Shown here: piece after piece, positions 36,739-45,290 of the stretch
Numbering within the stretch: the stretch's first letter is position 1
Layout of the letters: each line of letters opens with the position of its first letter
NCBI RefSeq assembly: GCF_900002575.1
Contig: NZ_LN650648.1
Coordinates: forward strand, 930,001 to 994,000
Origin: Romboutsia hominis
GTDB lineage: Bacteria; Bacillota; Clostridia; Peptostreptococcales; Peptostreptococcaceae
Reading direction: 5' to 3'
DNA length: 64,000 bases
Notes under the pieces: model-generated
Databases searched by the model: none
What the model was told of the DNA's origin: nothing
Seen by the model: only the letters and a program-made list of their open reading frames with translations
Program-made: the position numbers and the translations under genes

Positions 36739-37140
36739 TTGGAGGATAAATTTATACAACGTGTTATTATATCAGTAATAATTATTCTAATGGGAATTAT
36801 CGAAATGGTAATTAATTCATCTATAGAAGTAAATTTTGGATATTTAACCGCAATTATAGGTGGAATTCTTTTTATATTATCTATTGCTTCTAACATTAAA
36901 TATCAAGTAAATAAAGAAGAAATAGATAAAGAATTTTCAAGAAAGTACGATGAAAGAGATGACTTAATAGATGGTAAAGTTGCTAAATTTACTTTAAGGG
37001 TTTTAATAGCTATAATCCTACTTACTATGTTCATTTCAAACTGGGTCAAAATTCAAACTGATAATGCTTTATTAATTATAATAATATCTTTTATGGTCAC
37101 TGAATTTTTAGCTAGAAAATATTATAATAGTAGGATTTAA
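36739..37140 (+). CDS. DUF2178 family membrane protein
   Basis: 133 residues from the TTG behind AGAGGTG (a GTG at 36730 overlaps the site itself). Four hydrophobic segments are visible. The central SRKYDERDDLIDGKVAKFTLRV is the DUF2178 signature. Function unknown. The XRE regulator gene starts 14 bases later. The same layout, membrane protein then XRE, is seen at 54955-55526. Confidence 0.82.
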   Translation: MEDKFIQRVIISVIIILMGIIEMVINSSIEVNFGYLTAIIGGILFILSIASNIKYQVNKEEIDKEFSRKYDERDDLIDGKVAKFTLRVLIAIILLTMFISNWVKIQTDNALLIIIISFMVTEFLARKYYNSRI

Positions 37141-37154
37141 TTAGGAGTGATTTG

Positions 37155-37358
37155 GTGAGGAATAGAGTAAAAGAATTACGGTTAGAACATGGATTAACAC
37201 AACAAGAATTAGCTGATAAGGTATATGTATCTTCGAGAACAATAATATCTTTAGAAAAACAAAAATATAACCCATCTGTTTTACTTGCATATAGAATTGC
37301 TTCAGTTTTTGATTTATCGATTGAAGAAGCATTTATATTTGATGATGGGGACAAATAA
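37155..37358 (+). CDS. XRE-family transcriptional regulator (module 1)
   Basis: 67 residues, a bare helix-turn-helix: RNRVKELRLEHGLTQQELADKVYVSSRTIISLEKQKYNPSVLL. The GTG at 37155 is better spaced from AGGAG than the TTG before it. Related to the 67-residue XRE protein at 55323 (LTQEELANKV, NPSLELA, IEELFIFE). A candidate autorepressor acting at the palindromes at 36671-36705. Confidence 0.9.
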   Translation: MRNRVKELRLEHGLTQQELADKVYVSSRTIISLEKQKYNPSVLLAYRIASVFDLSIEEAFIFDDGDK

Positions 37359-37369
37359 GAAATGGAGAA

Positions 37370-37585
37370 ATGAAAATAATGAGAATAGCATTTATAATTT
37401 TTGGAATAATTTTAACACTTTGGGGAATACATAGAATGAAAACTGATGATGCATTTTTTGGAAAAAGCCAAACAGGTAAAAACATATTTAATTTAATATT
37501 AATGGGAGAAGCATCTGGGCTAGGACAATTTTTAGGTGGAGTTTTATGTATAGTTATAGGTATAATATCTTTTATAATTAAATAA
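37370..37585 (+). CDS. Small membrane protein, unknown (module 1)
   Basis: 71 residues with two hydrophobic helices (about 4-20 and 52-70) and a polar loop with KTDDAFFGKSQTGKN. It follows the XRE gene by 11 bases and ends at a terminator, so it belongs to the same operon. No family is recognised. A second ATG at 37379 is possible. Confidence 0.6.
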   Translation: MKIMRIAFIIFGIILTLWGIHRMKTDDAFFGKSQTGKNIFNLILMGEASGLGQFLGGVLCIVIGIISFIIK

Positions 37586-37587
37586 AT

Positions 37588-37617
37588 AAAAGAGAGGACT
37601 TTTAAGTCCTCTTTTTA
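37588..37617. terminator. Terminator of the DUF2178/XRE operon
   Basis: AGAGGACTT and AAGTCCTCT with A and T flanks. It is shared with the convergent 37618 gene. Confidence 0.88.
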
Positions 37618-37848
37618 TTAATCTATTATTTCTATAGATTTTATATTATTTTTATCTAAAGATATAGAACTACCAAGTTCAAATCCAGAGACAGTAAGTA
37701 AACTTACATATTGATTAGAATTAAATTTGTCCATCCAATCAAGTAGGGCATTAAAGTTTTTAATGTTATTTCTTTCTACTATTTTAGTAAAGCCATTATT
37801 AAAGGTTATTTTTAATTTATCAACGCTCAAATATGTCACACCTTTCAA
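37618..37848 (-). CDS. Small hypothetical protein
   Basis: 76 residues with no signal or membrane segment, predicted alpha/beta (VDKLKITFNNGFTKIVE, ALLDWMDKF, SISLDKNNIKSIEIID). No family is recognised. It starts four bases after the DUF6873 gene stop, with an AAAGGTGTG site, so the two are probably co-transcribed. Confidence 0.6.
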   Translation of the reverse strand: MKGVTYLSVDKLKITFNNGFTKIVERNNIKNFNALLDWMDKFNSNQYVSLLTVSGFELGSSISLDKNNIKSIEIID

Positions 37849-37851
37849 AAT

Positions 37852-38601
37852 TTAGTACATAATAGGTATTAAAGAGCCTAAGTCTAATAATTTTTCATCA
37901 CTTAAAGAAATAATTTCTTTATTTTTAGATTTAACAAAATCATAAATTTTATCATAATCAGGGTGAAGCTTGATATTACCGTAAAAAGCTAATTCTTTAT
38001 GAGATATAAGTCCGCTACATCCACCTATAAATCCATAATTCATATTAAATAAATCAATATTTCCTTTAGATATAAGTAAACAATCAATATTGTGTTTTAT
38101 TACTTCTTTATATATACCTTCATCTGAAGTTATAATAGAATTTTCATCAACAATACATACTGAACATTTTGTATATCCTTGATTTACATTAATCATAGTA
38201 AGATTATTTTCTTTTATGTACTTTAAAATGTTTTTGTCTGTATAATCAAAATTATGAATAGCATACTTTCCAAACAAGCAAACATTATATTGTATATTGT
38301 TTGGATATTTACTTTCTATAGGTAGATTTCCTTTTATAACATTAAAGTTATACTTTTTTAATTTATCATTATAATAATCATAGACATCAGGAGATACAAC
38401 TATATTTTCATCATTTAATTTAAATATACTTATATCTGGATGAAACTTTATAGCATCATAAGAATTTTTACATCCAATTGTTTTTATTAAATCTATACCT
38501 CTAGCTCTTAAATTTTTCTCCATAGTAGGAGTAATTCTTTTGTCTACTATTGCTAATTTAACATAGTCATTAACTATAAAAGAATCTTTTATAAATTTCA
38601 T
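37852..38601 (-). CDS. DUF6873 family, GME-fold-like protein
   Basis: 249 residues. Repeated beta-beta-alpha units with NVNQGYTKCSVCIVDENSIITSDEGI (shown in parts) and GFIGGCSGLISHKELAFYG match my recollection of the clostridial DUF6873 family, described as having the guanidino-modifying-enzyme (GME) propeller. The usual GME catalytic Cys could correspond to the one in GGCSG. Function unknown. AGGAGAAA precedes the ATG. Confidence 0.65.
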   Translation of the reverse strand: MKFIKDSFIVNDYVKLAIVDKRITPTMEKNLRARGIDLIKTIGCKNSYDAIKFHPDISIFKLNDENIVVSPDVYDYYNDKLKKYNFNVIKGNLPIESKYPNNIQYNVCLFGKYAIHNFDYTDKNILKYIKENNLTMINVNQGYTKCSVCIVDENSIITSDEGIYKEVIKHNIDCLLISKGNIDLFNMNYGFIGGCSGLISHKELAFYGNIKLHPDYDKIYDFVKSKNKEIISLSDEKLLDLGSLIPIMY

Positions 38602-38664
38602 AAATTTTCTCCTAAATATATAATAATTTTAGCTTATCATAAAAATTTAATATTTTACAATATT

Positions 38665-38690
38665 AAAAGGCATGTTTTTACATGCCTTTT
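38665..38690. terminator. Terminator near the small acidic protein gene
   Basis: AAAAGGCATGT and ACATGCCTTTT pair around TTT. It lies just after the minus-strand 38702 gene. Confidence 0.85.
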
Positions 38691-38701
38691 AAGTAACTTT
38701 A

Positions 38702-38914
38702 TTATTTGTTATCTTCACTATTACTTTCATAAATATTAGGATCTTGAGATGGATAAGAGTTATTTGTATTTATTACTCTAAAATTTATTAAATCAGTAGT
38801 TTCACTATCAGAACTTTCAAAAACGTCGTTATTATCTATTATTTGATTGTATTGGTCATCAAAATGATTTAAAAATGATAAATTATCATGTTTTTTGTTA
38901 GAGTTTTTTTTCAT
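38702..38914 (-). CDS. Small acidic Asn/Asp/Ser-rich protein
   Basis: 70 residues, hydrophilic and acidic after a basic start (MKKNSNKKHDNLSF). No hydrophobic segment and no recognisable domain. AAAGGAGTAT precedes the ATG and a terminator follows, which supports expression. Function unknown. Confidence 0.5.
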   Translation of the reverse strand: MKKNSNKKHDNLSFLNHFDDQYNQIIDNNDVFESSDSETTDLINFRVINTNNSYPSQDPNIYESNSEDNK

Positions 38915-39326
38915 TTTATACTCCTTTGATAATAAATTATATATTAAAAGTATATGTAAGCTAATATATTTTATACTAATACTTAGATTAAATTGTTATA
39001 AATTTAGATAATATAAAGATTGAAAATGGGTAATATATATACAAATGGGTAATATATATAAAAATGTAAATAAATAATTAATAAATAAAATAAAAGTCTT
39101 GTCATAATAAATAAGAAAAGGTTATAATATTAAAGAAAAATAACATTTACATTTTAATTATATTGGTAAATAAAGTTTTGTTAATTGTCGAAAAGTATTG
39201 AAAAATGATATGTGTGGGGCAAGGCTTCTAATATTTAATTTTTAAGAAGTGCATATTATAAATACTTAGACTAGATAAATAAACTAAATTTATCAGAAAT
39301 TAAACAAAAGTAGAGGGCGAGAAAAT
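38915..39326. other. Leader region of nupC with repeats and a hairpin
   Basis: It holds two 18-base direct repeats AAATGGGTAATATATATA (39024 and 39043, 19-base period) and a two-stem structure at 39208-39256. The latter has outer ATATG/CATAT, inner CTTCT/AGAAG and a 12-base G-rich bulge. No known riboswitch is recognised. Confidence 0.4.
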
Positions 39327-40562
39327 ATGACAATACTAATAAATGCACTAGGCATAATTATTTTGTTAGGAATATTGTATCTATTATCATCTGATAAAAA
39401 AGCAATAAATAAAAAGATGATAGCTAAAGCATTTATAATACAATTTATCCTAGCATTTTTACTGGTAAAATTCCCACTTGGAAGAGCTGCACTACAAAAG
39501 GTATCTGATGTAGTAACTGCTACTTTAAGTTATGGATTTGAAGGTTTATCATTTGTATTTGGGCCACTAGCAGATTCAGGTGCTCCAACAGGGATGATAT
39601 TTGGTATACAAGTTTTAGGTAACATAATATTTATATCAGCGTTAGTAGCTGCATTATACTACTTAGGTATAATAGGAGCTGTTGTTAAAGCAATAGGTGG
39701 GGTTATAGGTAAAGTACTTGGAACTTCTAAAGTAGAAAGTTTCGTTGCTGTTGCTAATATGTTCTTAGGACAAACTGAATCTCCAATATTAGTTTCAAAG
39801 TACTTATCAGGAATGACTAAAAGTGAAATAATGTTAGTTTTAGTATCTGGTATGGGTAGTATGTCTGCAACTGTTTTAATGGGATATGCAGGTCTTGGAA
39901 TACCTATGGAATACTTACTTATAGGTGGAGCATTAGTGCCACTTGGAAGTATAATAGTATCTAAGATAATACTTCCAGAAACAGAAGTTGAACATGAATT
40001 TGTAGCTAAGGGTCATGAACATGAAGGTGCTAAAGAAGAAATAAGCATAGATAATAAAGGGGATAATCCAAACCTTATATCTGCAATATCTCAAGGTGCT
40101 AATGACGGGCTTCAAATGGCATTAGGTATAGGTGCTTCACTTATAGCTATAATAGCTTTAGTTGCACTTGTTAATGGTATATTAGGAGTTGTAGGATTAT
40201 CATTAGAACAAATATTATCATATATATTTGCACCAATAGGAGCATTAATGGGTCTTCCTACAGACAAGATATTAACAGCTTCTCAGCTTTTAGGAAGTAA
40301 GTTAGTATTAAATGAATTCGTTGCTTTTGGACAATTAGGTACAATGTTACCAAACTTAGACTACAGAACTGGTCTTATGATGGCAATATCTCTTTGTGGA
40401 TTTGCTAATATATCAAGTATGGGTATATGTATATCAGGAATATCAGTATTCTGTCCAGAAAAGAGAAGTTTATTAGCTAAATTAGCATTCAAAGGAATGT
40501 TAGGTGGATTCTTCGTTAGTGTACTAAGTGCATTAGTAGTTGGATTAATAATAGCTATATAA
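39327..40562 (+). CDS. nupC: Concentrative nucleoside transporter (NupC/CNT)
   Basis: 411 residues, about ten hydrophobic segments. CNT signatures include the N-terminal gate MFLGQTESPILVSKYLSGMTKSE and C-terminal ALCGFANISSMGICISG-like segment, and an acidic loop (HEFVAKGHEHEGAKEEIS). It imports nucleosides with a cation. Monocistronic, ending at a hairpin of the GGAACG family. The leader contains repeats and a possible RNA structure. Confidence 0.93.
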   Translation: MTILINALGIIILLGILYLLSSDKKAINKKMIAKAFIIQFILAFLLVKFPLGRAALQKVSDVVTATLSYGFEGLSFVFGPLADSGAPTGMIFGIQVLGNIIFISALVAALYYLGIIGAVVKAIGGVIGKVLGTSKVESFVAVANMFLGQTESPILVSKYLSGMTKSEIMLVLVSGMGSMSATVLMGYAGLGIPMEYLLIGGALVPLGSIIVSKIILPETEVEHEFVAKGHEHEGAKEEISIDNKGDNPNLISAISQGANDGLQMALGIGASLIAIIALVALVNGILGVVGLSLEQILSYIFAPIGALMGLPTDKILTASQLLGSKLVLNEFVAFGQLGTMLPNLDYRTGLMMAISLCGFANISSMGICISGISVFCPEKRSLLAKLAFKGMLGGFFVSVLSALVVGLIIAI

Positions 40563-40581
40563 TTAAATAAATAAGATTATT

Positions 40582-40611
40582 AAGGAGGAACGAATCGTTC
40601 CTTCTTTTTTT
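40582..40611 (+). terminator. Terminator after nupC (GGAACG family copy 2)
   Basis: AAGGAGGAACGA and TCGTTCCTTCTT pair with one G-T and run into seven T. Confidence 0.92.
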
Positions 40612-40650
40612 GTTATACTAATTAAGATATAAATAAAAAGGAGAGTTAAA

Positions 40651-41361
40651 ATGGAAAATAAATTTATAAAAAGAACAGCCATTTTAATAGGTGAAGATGG
40701 ATTAGAGAAACTTAAAAATTCAAATATTCTAGTTATAGGAGTAGGGGGAGTAGGAAGCTTTTGTGTAGAAGCTTTAGTAAGAGCTGGAATAGGAAATATA
40801 ACTATAGTAGATTATGCTAAAGTTTGTGAAAGTGATTTTAATAGGCAACTACCAGGGCTTAACTCAAAATTAGGCAAAGACAAAGTAGAAGTAGTAAAAG
40901 AAAGGCTTTTAGATATAAATAAAAACTTAAATATAAAAGCTATAAATACTATATTTAATAAAGATACTAGCAAAGAAATAATTAATGATGATTATGATTA
41001 TGTAGTAGATGCAATAGATATGGTATCATCTAAAATTCATTTAATAGAAGAGTGTAAAAAAAGAAATATACCAATAATTAGTTCTATGGGTATGGGCAAT
41101 AAATTAGATCCAACAAAAATAGAAGTAAGTGATATTTCAAAAACTCATACTTGTCCTCTAGCTAAAGTAGTAAGAAAAGAATTAAGGGACAGAAATATTG
41201 ATCATTTAAAAGTAGTTTTTTCAAGTGAAAACCCTTTAGAGTTAAAAGAAAAAATATCAGATGGTCATAGAATAATTCCTGGAAGTATATCTTTTATGTC
41301 ATCTTCTGGAGGTCTTATTATAGCATCTGAAGTTGTTAGAGATTTGTTAAATAATAAATAG
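40651..41361 (+). CDS. tcdA: tRNA threonylcarbamoyladenosine dehydratase TcdA (ThiF/E1-like)
   Basis: 236 residues with the Rossmann motif VIGVGGVGSFCVEALVRAGIG (about 28-48) and VDYAKVCESDFNRQ (nucleotide binding). This is the ThiF/MoeB-like fold of TcdA/CsdL, which cyclises t6A37 in tRNA using ATP. A central AKVVRKELRDRNI and GGLIIASEV end are typical. AAAGGAGAG precedes the ATG. Confidence 0.9.
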   Translation: MENKFIKRTAILIGEDGLEKLKNSNILVIGVGGVGSFCVEALVRAGIGNITIVDYAKVCESDFNRQLPGLNSKLGKDKVEVVKERLLDINKNLNIKAINTIFNKDTSKEIINDDYDYVVDAIDMVSSKIHLIEECKKRNIPIISSMGMGNKLDPTKIEVSDISKTHTCPLAKVVRKELRDRNIDHLKVVFSSENPLELKEKISDGHRIIPGSISFMSSSGGLIIASEVVRDLLNNK

Positions 41362-41455
41362 AATTTTTTCTATAATTTCTTTAAGTGGCAATGATAATAA
41401 ATATTGCATATTATAATTAAATTCTAATTATAGCATGGCTACGGGGGGAGTATGT

Positions 41456-41935
41456 TTGATTAATTTTATTATTTATTTAATGTGTATTATTTTATTTATT
41501 TTTTCATTTATAAGAGATTCAAAAAAAACAAAAAGTGCTTTTGTAAAAGGTGTGAAATCATTAGAAGCGATAATGCCTCAATTTTTTCTTATCGTAATTA
41601 TAATTGCTATAATCTTATCTGTATTAGACACAGAGTCTATATCAAAGCTTATTGGCGAAGAATCAAAATTTATTGGAACAACTATATCATCAGTGATAGG
41701 TGCAGTTACTATGATGCCTACATTTGTGGCTTTTTCAGTAGGGGATTCTCTACTTAAAAGTGGGGCTGGATATGCACAAGTAGCAGCATTTATATCAACT
41801 TCTACTATGGTTGGAATACTAACACTTCCACTAGAATCAAAATTTATAGGAAAGAAGGCTGCTTTTTATAGAAATGTTGTAGCATTTTTATTTGCTTTTG
41901 TAGTAGCTTCTTTTGTAGGGGGAATTTTAGGATGA
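41456..41935 (+). CDS. Half-permease, ArsP/YraQ-like (first half)
   Basis: 159 residues from the TTG behind GGGGGGAG. About five hydrophobic segments, with AVTMMPTFVAFSVGDSLLKSG and FISTSTMVGILTLP. The following gene overlaps by four bases. Its segment CFAAGPMYAAFPFAKVLMDKG is similar, so the two products look like two halves of one ArsP_1-type permease. Substrate unknown. Confidence 0.72.
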   Translation: MINFIIYLMCIILFIFSFIRDSKKTKSAFVKGVKSLEAIMPQFFLIVIIIAIILSVLDTESISKLIGEESKFIGTTISSVIGAVTMMPTFVAFSVGDSLLKSGAGYAQVAAFISTSTMVGILTLPLESKFIGKKAAFYRNVVAFLFAFVVASFVGGILG

Positions 41936-42465
41936 TAAATATAAGATTTATTTTAAATAGATATAAATATGTACTTATTGGATTTATTATTTGCATATTT
42001 ATATATTTTTTTAATAATAATTTGGGAACTAATATTTTTAGTAACGTAAAATCTAGTACTTTGCAGATGTTAGGTATACTTCCAGGGGTTATGATTTTAC
42101 TTTCTCTTTTGGATGAGTGGGTTCCTAGAGAGTATTTTATTAAGTATATGGGAAATAAATCAGGGCTACTTGGTATATTTTTATCTTTTGCTTTAGCTTG
42201 TTTTGCAGCAGGTCCTATGTATGCAGCATTTCCTTTTGCCAAAGTTCTTATGGATAAAGGGGTTAGGTTTTCAAATATAATTATATTTTTAAATGCTTGG
42301 TGTGTTGTTAAGATTTCTACGTTGACATTTGAAATAGATGCTCTTGGATATGAGTTTACATTAGTTAGACTTATAGTTGATATAATTGGAGTAATATTTA
42401 TGGGATACTTAGTTGAGTTTATAGATAAAAAACAAATACCTTTTAGTAGAAGACATAATGCCTAA
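41932..42465 (+). CDS. Half-permease, ArsP/YraQ-like (second half)
   Basis: 177 residues with about five hydrophobic segments. ALACFAAGPMYAAFPFAK and FLNAWCVVKISTLTFEIDALG carry the permease motif. The ATG overlaps the stop of the first half-gene (ATGA), giving a fixed ratio. It ends in a terminator shared with the 42488 gene. Confidence 0.75.
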   Translation: MINIRFILNRYKYVLIGFIICIFIYFFNNNLGTNIFSNVKSSTLQMLGILPGVMILLSLLDEWVPREYFIKYMGNKSGLLGIFLSFALACFAAGPMYAAFPFAKVLMDKGVRFSNIIIFLNAWCVVKISTLTFEIDALGYEFTLVRLIVDIIGVIFMGYLVEFIDKKQIPFSRRHNA

Positions 42466-42482
42466 AGGTATTATATCTTCTA
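42446..42482. terminator. Hairpin at the end of the half-permease operon
   Basis: TAGAAGACATAATGCC and GGTATTATATCTTCTA arms, starting inside the last codons of the gene. Convergent position. Confidence 0.65.
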
Positions 42483-42487
42483 AAATA

Positions 42488-42919
42488 TTATACAAATGTT
42501 TTAGTTTTATTAACTATAGAATTTGTAATTAGGTCAAATTTAACGTAATTTCCAAATTGGACTTGGTCTAAATATTCTACAATTATAGGATTTAAATCAA
42601 CGTAAATATTTGATGCAAATATACCTATATTTTCAATTGGTTTAAGCTTTATATGAAAACCATTATCTACTAAACTTAATTTTATATTTTTTAGATTATT
42701 TATAGCTTGTTTAGTTTGAGATACTATATCCATACATTCTATTGTTGAGTTTTTAATAATTTCTATTATTTCATTTATATTAATTTCTATATTTAAATCT
42801 TTAGTGTTTTCATCTTTGCATTTAAATGCTTTGTCAATTATATAGTAAAGTATTGTTTTTTCAAGTATTGGTAGCTTAGTTGGTGAATTAGCTATTATTT
42901 TTGGTAAGTAAATTTCCAT
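42488..42919 (-). CDS. Hypothetical protein with winged-helix-like pattern
   Basis: 143 residues: MEIYLPKIIANSPTKLPILEKTILYYIIDKA, then ININEIIEIIKN and helix-strand alternation. The arrangement faintly recalls initiator-Rep winged helices, but key residues are not identifiable. An AAAGGAT site precedes the ATG. Function unknown. It could be a fragment of a plasmid or phage replication protein. Confidence 0.45.
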   Translation of the reverse strand: MEIYLPKIIANSPTKLPILEKTILYYIIDKAFKCKDENTKDLNIEININEIIEIIKNSTIECMDIVSQTKQAINNLKNIKLSLVDNGFHIKLKPIENIGIFASNIYVDLNPIIVEYLDQVQFGNYVKFDLITNSIVNKTKTFV

Positions 42920-43024
42920 ATTGTATCCTTTCTATTATGTATTTATTGGTTATTATAACATGAATTTATGTTAAATTTAATCTATGATAATGAGATGATA
43001 TTAGTAAGTGTATGAAAAAAAGCT

Positions 43025-43047
43025 AGGAGGAACGATTCGTTCCTCCT
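43025..43047 (-). terminator. Terminator (GGAACG family copy 3)
   Basis: AGGAGGAACGA and TCGTTCCTCCT around one base. On the minus strand CTTTTTTT follows, so it can end the sensor-kinase transcript. On the plus strand TCTTTT follows. Confidence 0.88.
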
Positions 43048-43060
43048 TCTTTTAATATAT

Positions 43061-43138
43061 ATTTTTTAATGGTATTTGCACAAATATTAAGGATAACATT
43101 ATTATCAAAGAAGCCAATGTGGTAGTATTAGAATAAAG
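43061..43138 (-). pseudogene. Fragment of a BASS-type symporter gene
   Basis: Twenty-six codons on the minus strand read LYSNTTTLASLIIMLSL then IFVQIPLKN, matching residues 31-55 of the symporter at 48310-49272 (YSEYLIMPSLIIMLFLVF..). It is too short to be functional. Confidence 0.8.
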
Positions 43139-43172
43139 CTAAATTAAGGGGAAGATTATAGTATTATATATA

Positions 43173-44444
43173 TTAAATTTTAATAATTGCCAATAAATTA
43201 AATTCACACTCAGTATAAGTGATATTAAGCGTGCCACTATATTTTTTTACAATATCATCTATGTTTTCAATACCAAAGCCATGCATATTTGCATCTAACT
43301 TAGTAGAGTTATACTTTCCACTTTTAAATTTAATAACACCATTATAATTATTAGAAATAGAGTAACTAAAATAACCTTTATTGCAGCGAGCTTTTAAAGA
43401 TATTTTTCTCTGTGAAATGTCACTTAACTTTAAAGAAGCCTCAATAGCGTTATCAAGTGTATTTGAAAAAATAGAACAAAGGTCAATATCTTCTAAAGGA
43501 AGAATCTCGTCTATATCAATATTAAAAAAACAATCAATTTGATTTTGTATTGCTAAATTGTATTTTGAATTTATAACTGCATTTACAATACTATTTTTAC
43601 AAAACACTCTATTGCTTACATTAAACTTATCTGAAAGTTCATTAAAATAATCTTTTGCACCTTCTAAATTATCATATTCTAAAAATGAATATATTACAGA
43701 TAAGTGGTTATTCATATCGTGATGTAGCTTTCTTACATTTTTTTGATTTTCTTCAAGCTCTCTATAGTAGCTATATTCTAGTTTTAGGTTTTGATTTTCA
43801 AGGCGATTTTTAACATTTTTAACTATATACTCAATAAGAAATATCATACTCAAGCTAGTAATTATACATGCAATTGCTATGGGATATGCTTGATATTCTT
43901 TTCCTAAAGGTGTATTTATAATTGTTGTTATTATGGAAATAAAAGGTGCTAAGCATATAATATCTATCATAATCCATGTTTTTATATCAATATATCTACC
44001 TATATTACTTAGCTTGTCTTTAGAAAAATGGTAAATTAAAAACCAAGAAAATGAAATAATACACATTTCTAGTGTTTGAGCAAAATAATCCATCCATAAA
44101 GTTTCACCTAAATAAATATAAACCTTAGCACAAAAGTCATTGGCCATTAAATTTATAGATACTACAATAGGATAAAAAATCATTACAGCAGAAATATTTT
44201 TAATATAGCTAGATTTATAAAAAACAACCATTATTAAAATAAAACCAATCATAGTATAAAAAACATTAACAATATCTGAAGTATATATAATTACATTTGG
44301 AATAAGATAAGCACCAAGTATAGAAGTAAATTTAGCATATTTATTATCTTTAACTGATGAAAAATTTGATATAACCTTATAAAAATAGTAGCTTGTTACT
44401 GCATAAAGTATTAAAGTTGTAAGATTGTAAATTATATCATACAT
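43173..44444 (-). CDS. GHKL sensor histidine kinase (AgrC-like)
   Basis: 423 residues: six or seven N-terminal membrane helices (to about 215), then a dimerisation helix with KLHHDMNNHL (phospho-acceptor His) and a GHKL ATPase with LCSIFSNTLDNAIEAS (N-box) and HGFGIENI (G-box). It senses an unknown signal and phosphorylates the LytTR regulator encoded 8 bases upstream. No AgrD-like peptide or AgrB gene is nearby. The divergent ABC genes suggest a peptide or antibiotic signal. Confidence 0.9.
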   Translation of the reverse strand: MYDIIYNLTTLILYAVTSYYFYKVISNFSSVKDNKYAKFTSILGAYLIPNVIIYTSDIVNVFYTMIGFILIMVVFYKSSYIKNISAVMIFYPIVVSINLMANDFCAKVYIYLGETLWMDYFAQTLEMCIISFSWFLIYHFSKDKLSNIGRYIDIKTWIMIDIICLAPFISIITTIINTPLGKEYQAYPIAIACIITSLSMIFLIEYIVKNVKNRLENQNLKLEYSYYRELEENQKNVRKLHHDMNNHLSVIYSFLEYDNLEGAKDYFNELSDKFNVSNRVFCKNSIVNAVINSKYNLAIQNQIDCFFNIDIDEILPLEDIDLCSIFSNTLDNAIEASLKLSDISQRKISLKARCNKGYFSYSISNNYNGVIKFKSGKYNSTKLDANMHGFGIENIDDIVKKYSGTLNITYTECEFNLLAIIKI

Positions 44445-44452
44445 AAAAGTAC

Positions 44453-45154
44453 CTACCTTAGCATTGTTTTTGCAAATTCAATCATAAATGAATTATATCT
44501 ACCACGACTTATAGGTAATGTTTCTTTATTTATAACTAAACTACTAGATTCTACTGAAGATACATGATTGATATTAATAAGATAACGTTGATGAATTCTT
44601 ACGAAAAATGAAGGTAGATTTTTTTCAAGATTGTCTAGTTTATCATAAAAATCTATAGTTTCCGTGAAAGTAACTGCATTTACCTTACGCCTATCGCTAG
44701 TAAAATAATAGGTATTACTTAAGTTTATCTTTTCAGTTTTAGATTTGGATTCTACAATATAAAACTTATCTTGAATTTCATCTAATTCTTCAAGAGCAGA
44801 GTTTAAAACCTGTCCTATTTTTTCTGGTTTATAAGGCTTTAATATATAGTTAAATGCCTTAACTTCATACCCTTGAAAAACAAAATCGGGATATGATGTA
44901 ACAAATATAATTATAGATTTTTTATTATGTAATCTAATGTTTTTGGCAGTATCTATTCCATTTAGAACTTTCATTTCTATATCTGAAAATATAATATCAT
45001 AATTTTCTTTAGTAATTGAATCAATAAGACTTTCCCCACAATCAAATTCATAGATTTTATAATCTAACCCCTTTAAATCTAAATGTATTGATAATATATT
45101 TTTTAGTAAATTAATTTGAGATTTTTCATCATCACATATTGCAATTTTTAGCAT
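44453..45154 (-). CDS. LytTR-family response regulator
   Basis: 233 residues from the ATG at 45154, behind AGGGGGGATA (an upstream ATG at 45193 is disregarded). The receiver domain has DDE (about 8-10), the phospho-acceptor region IIFSDIEMKVLNGID and a lysine in LKPYKPEK. The C-terminal LytTR DNA-binding domain has FVRIHQRYLININHV. First gene of the two-component operon. It likely acts on the repeats in the 45188-45229 divergent region. Confidence 0.92.
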   Translation of the reverse strand: MLKIAICDDEKSQINLLKNILSIHLDLKGLDYKIYEFDCGESLIDSITKENYDIIFSDIEMKVLNGIDTAKNIRLHNKKSIIIFVTSYPDFVFQGYEVKAFNYILKPYKPEKIGQVLNSALEELDEIQDKFYIVESKSKTEKINLSNTYYFTSDRRKVNAVTFTETIDFYDKLDNLEKNLPSFFVRIHQRYLININHVSSVESSSLVINKETLPISRGRYNSFMIEFAKTMLR

Positions 45155-45187
45155 AAAAATTATCCCCCCTACTTTTTTATTATAGCA

Positions 45188-45229
45188 TACCAAAAATTAC
45201 AATATCACTGCAAAAGATTACATTTGGTA
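45188..45229. promoter_or_regulatory. Candidate LytTR operator between divergent operons
   Basis: A TACCAAA / TTTGGTA inverted pair (45188-45194, 45223-45229) encloses two ATTACA half-sites (45196-45201 and 45217-45222) 21 bases apart. LytTR proteins bind two half-sites about two helical turns apart. Confidence 0.5.
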
Positions 45230-45290
45230 CAGTTTTTAATTGTGCCTTAAAAATATACAATTAAATTATAAAATATTAGGAGGGAAGATT

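Noticed and set aside
41482-41757. Out-of-frame ORF inside the first half-permease
   Set aside because: It overlaps the membrane-protein frame and reads as Tyr/Arg/Cys-rich shadow sequence.
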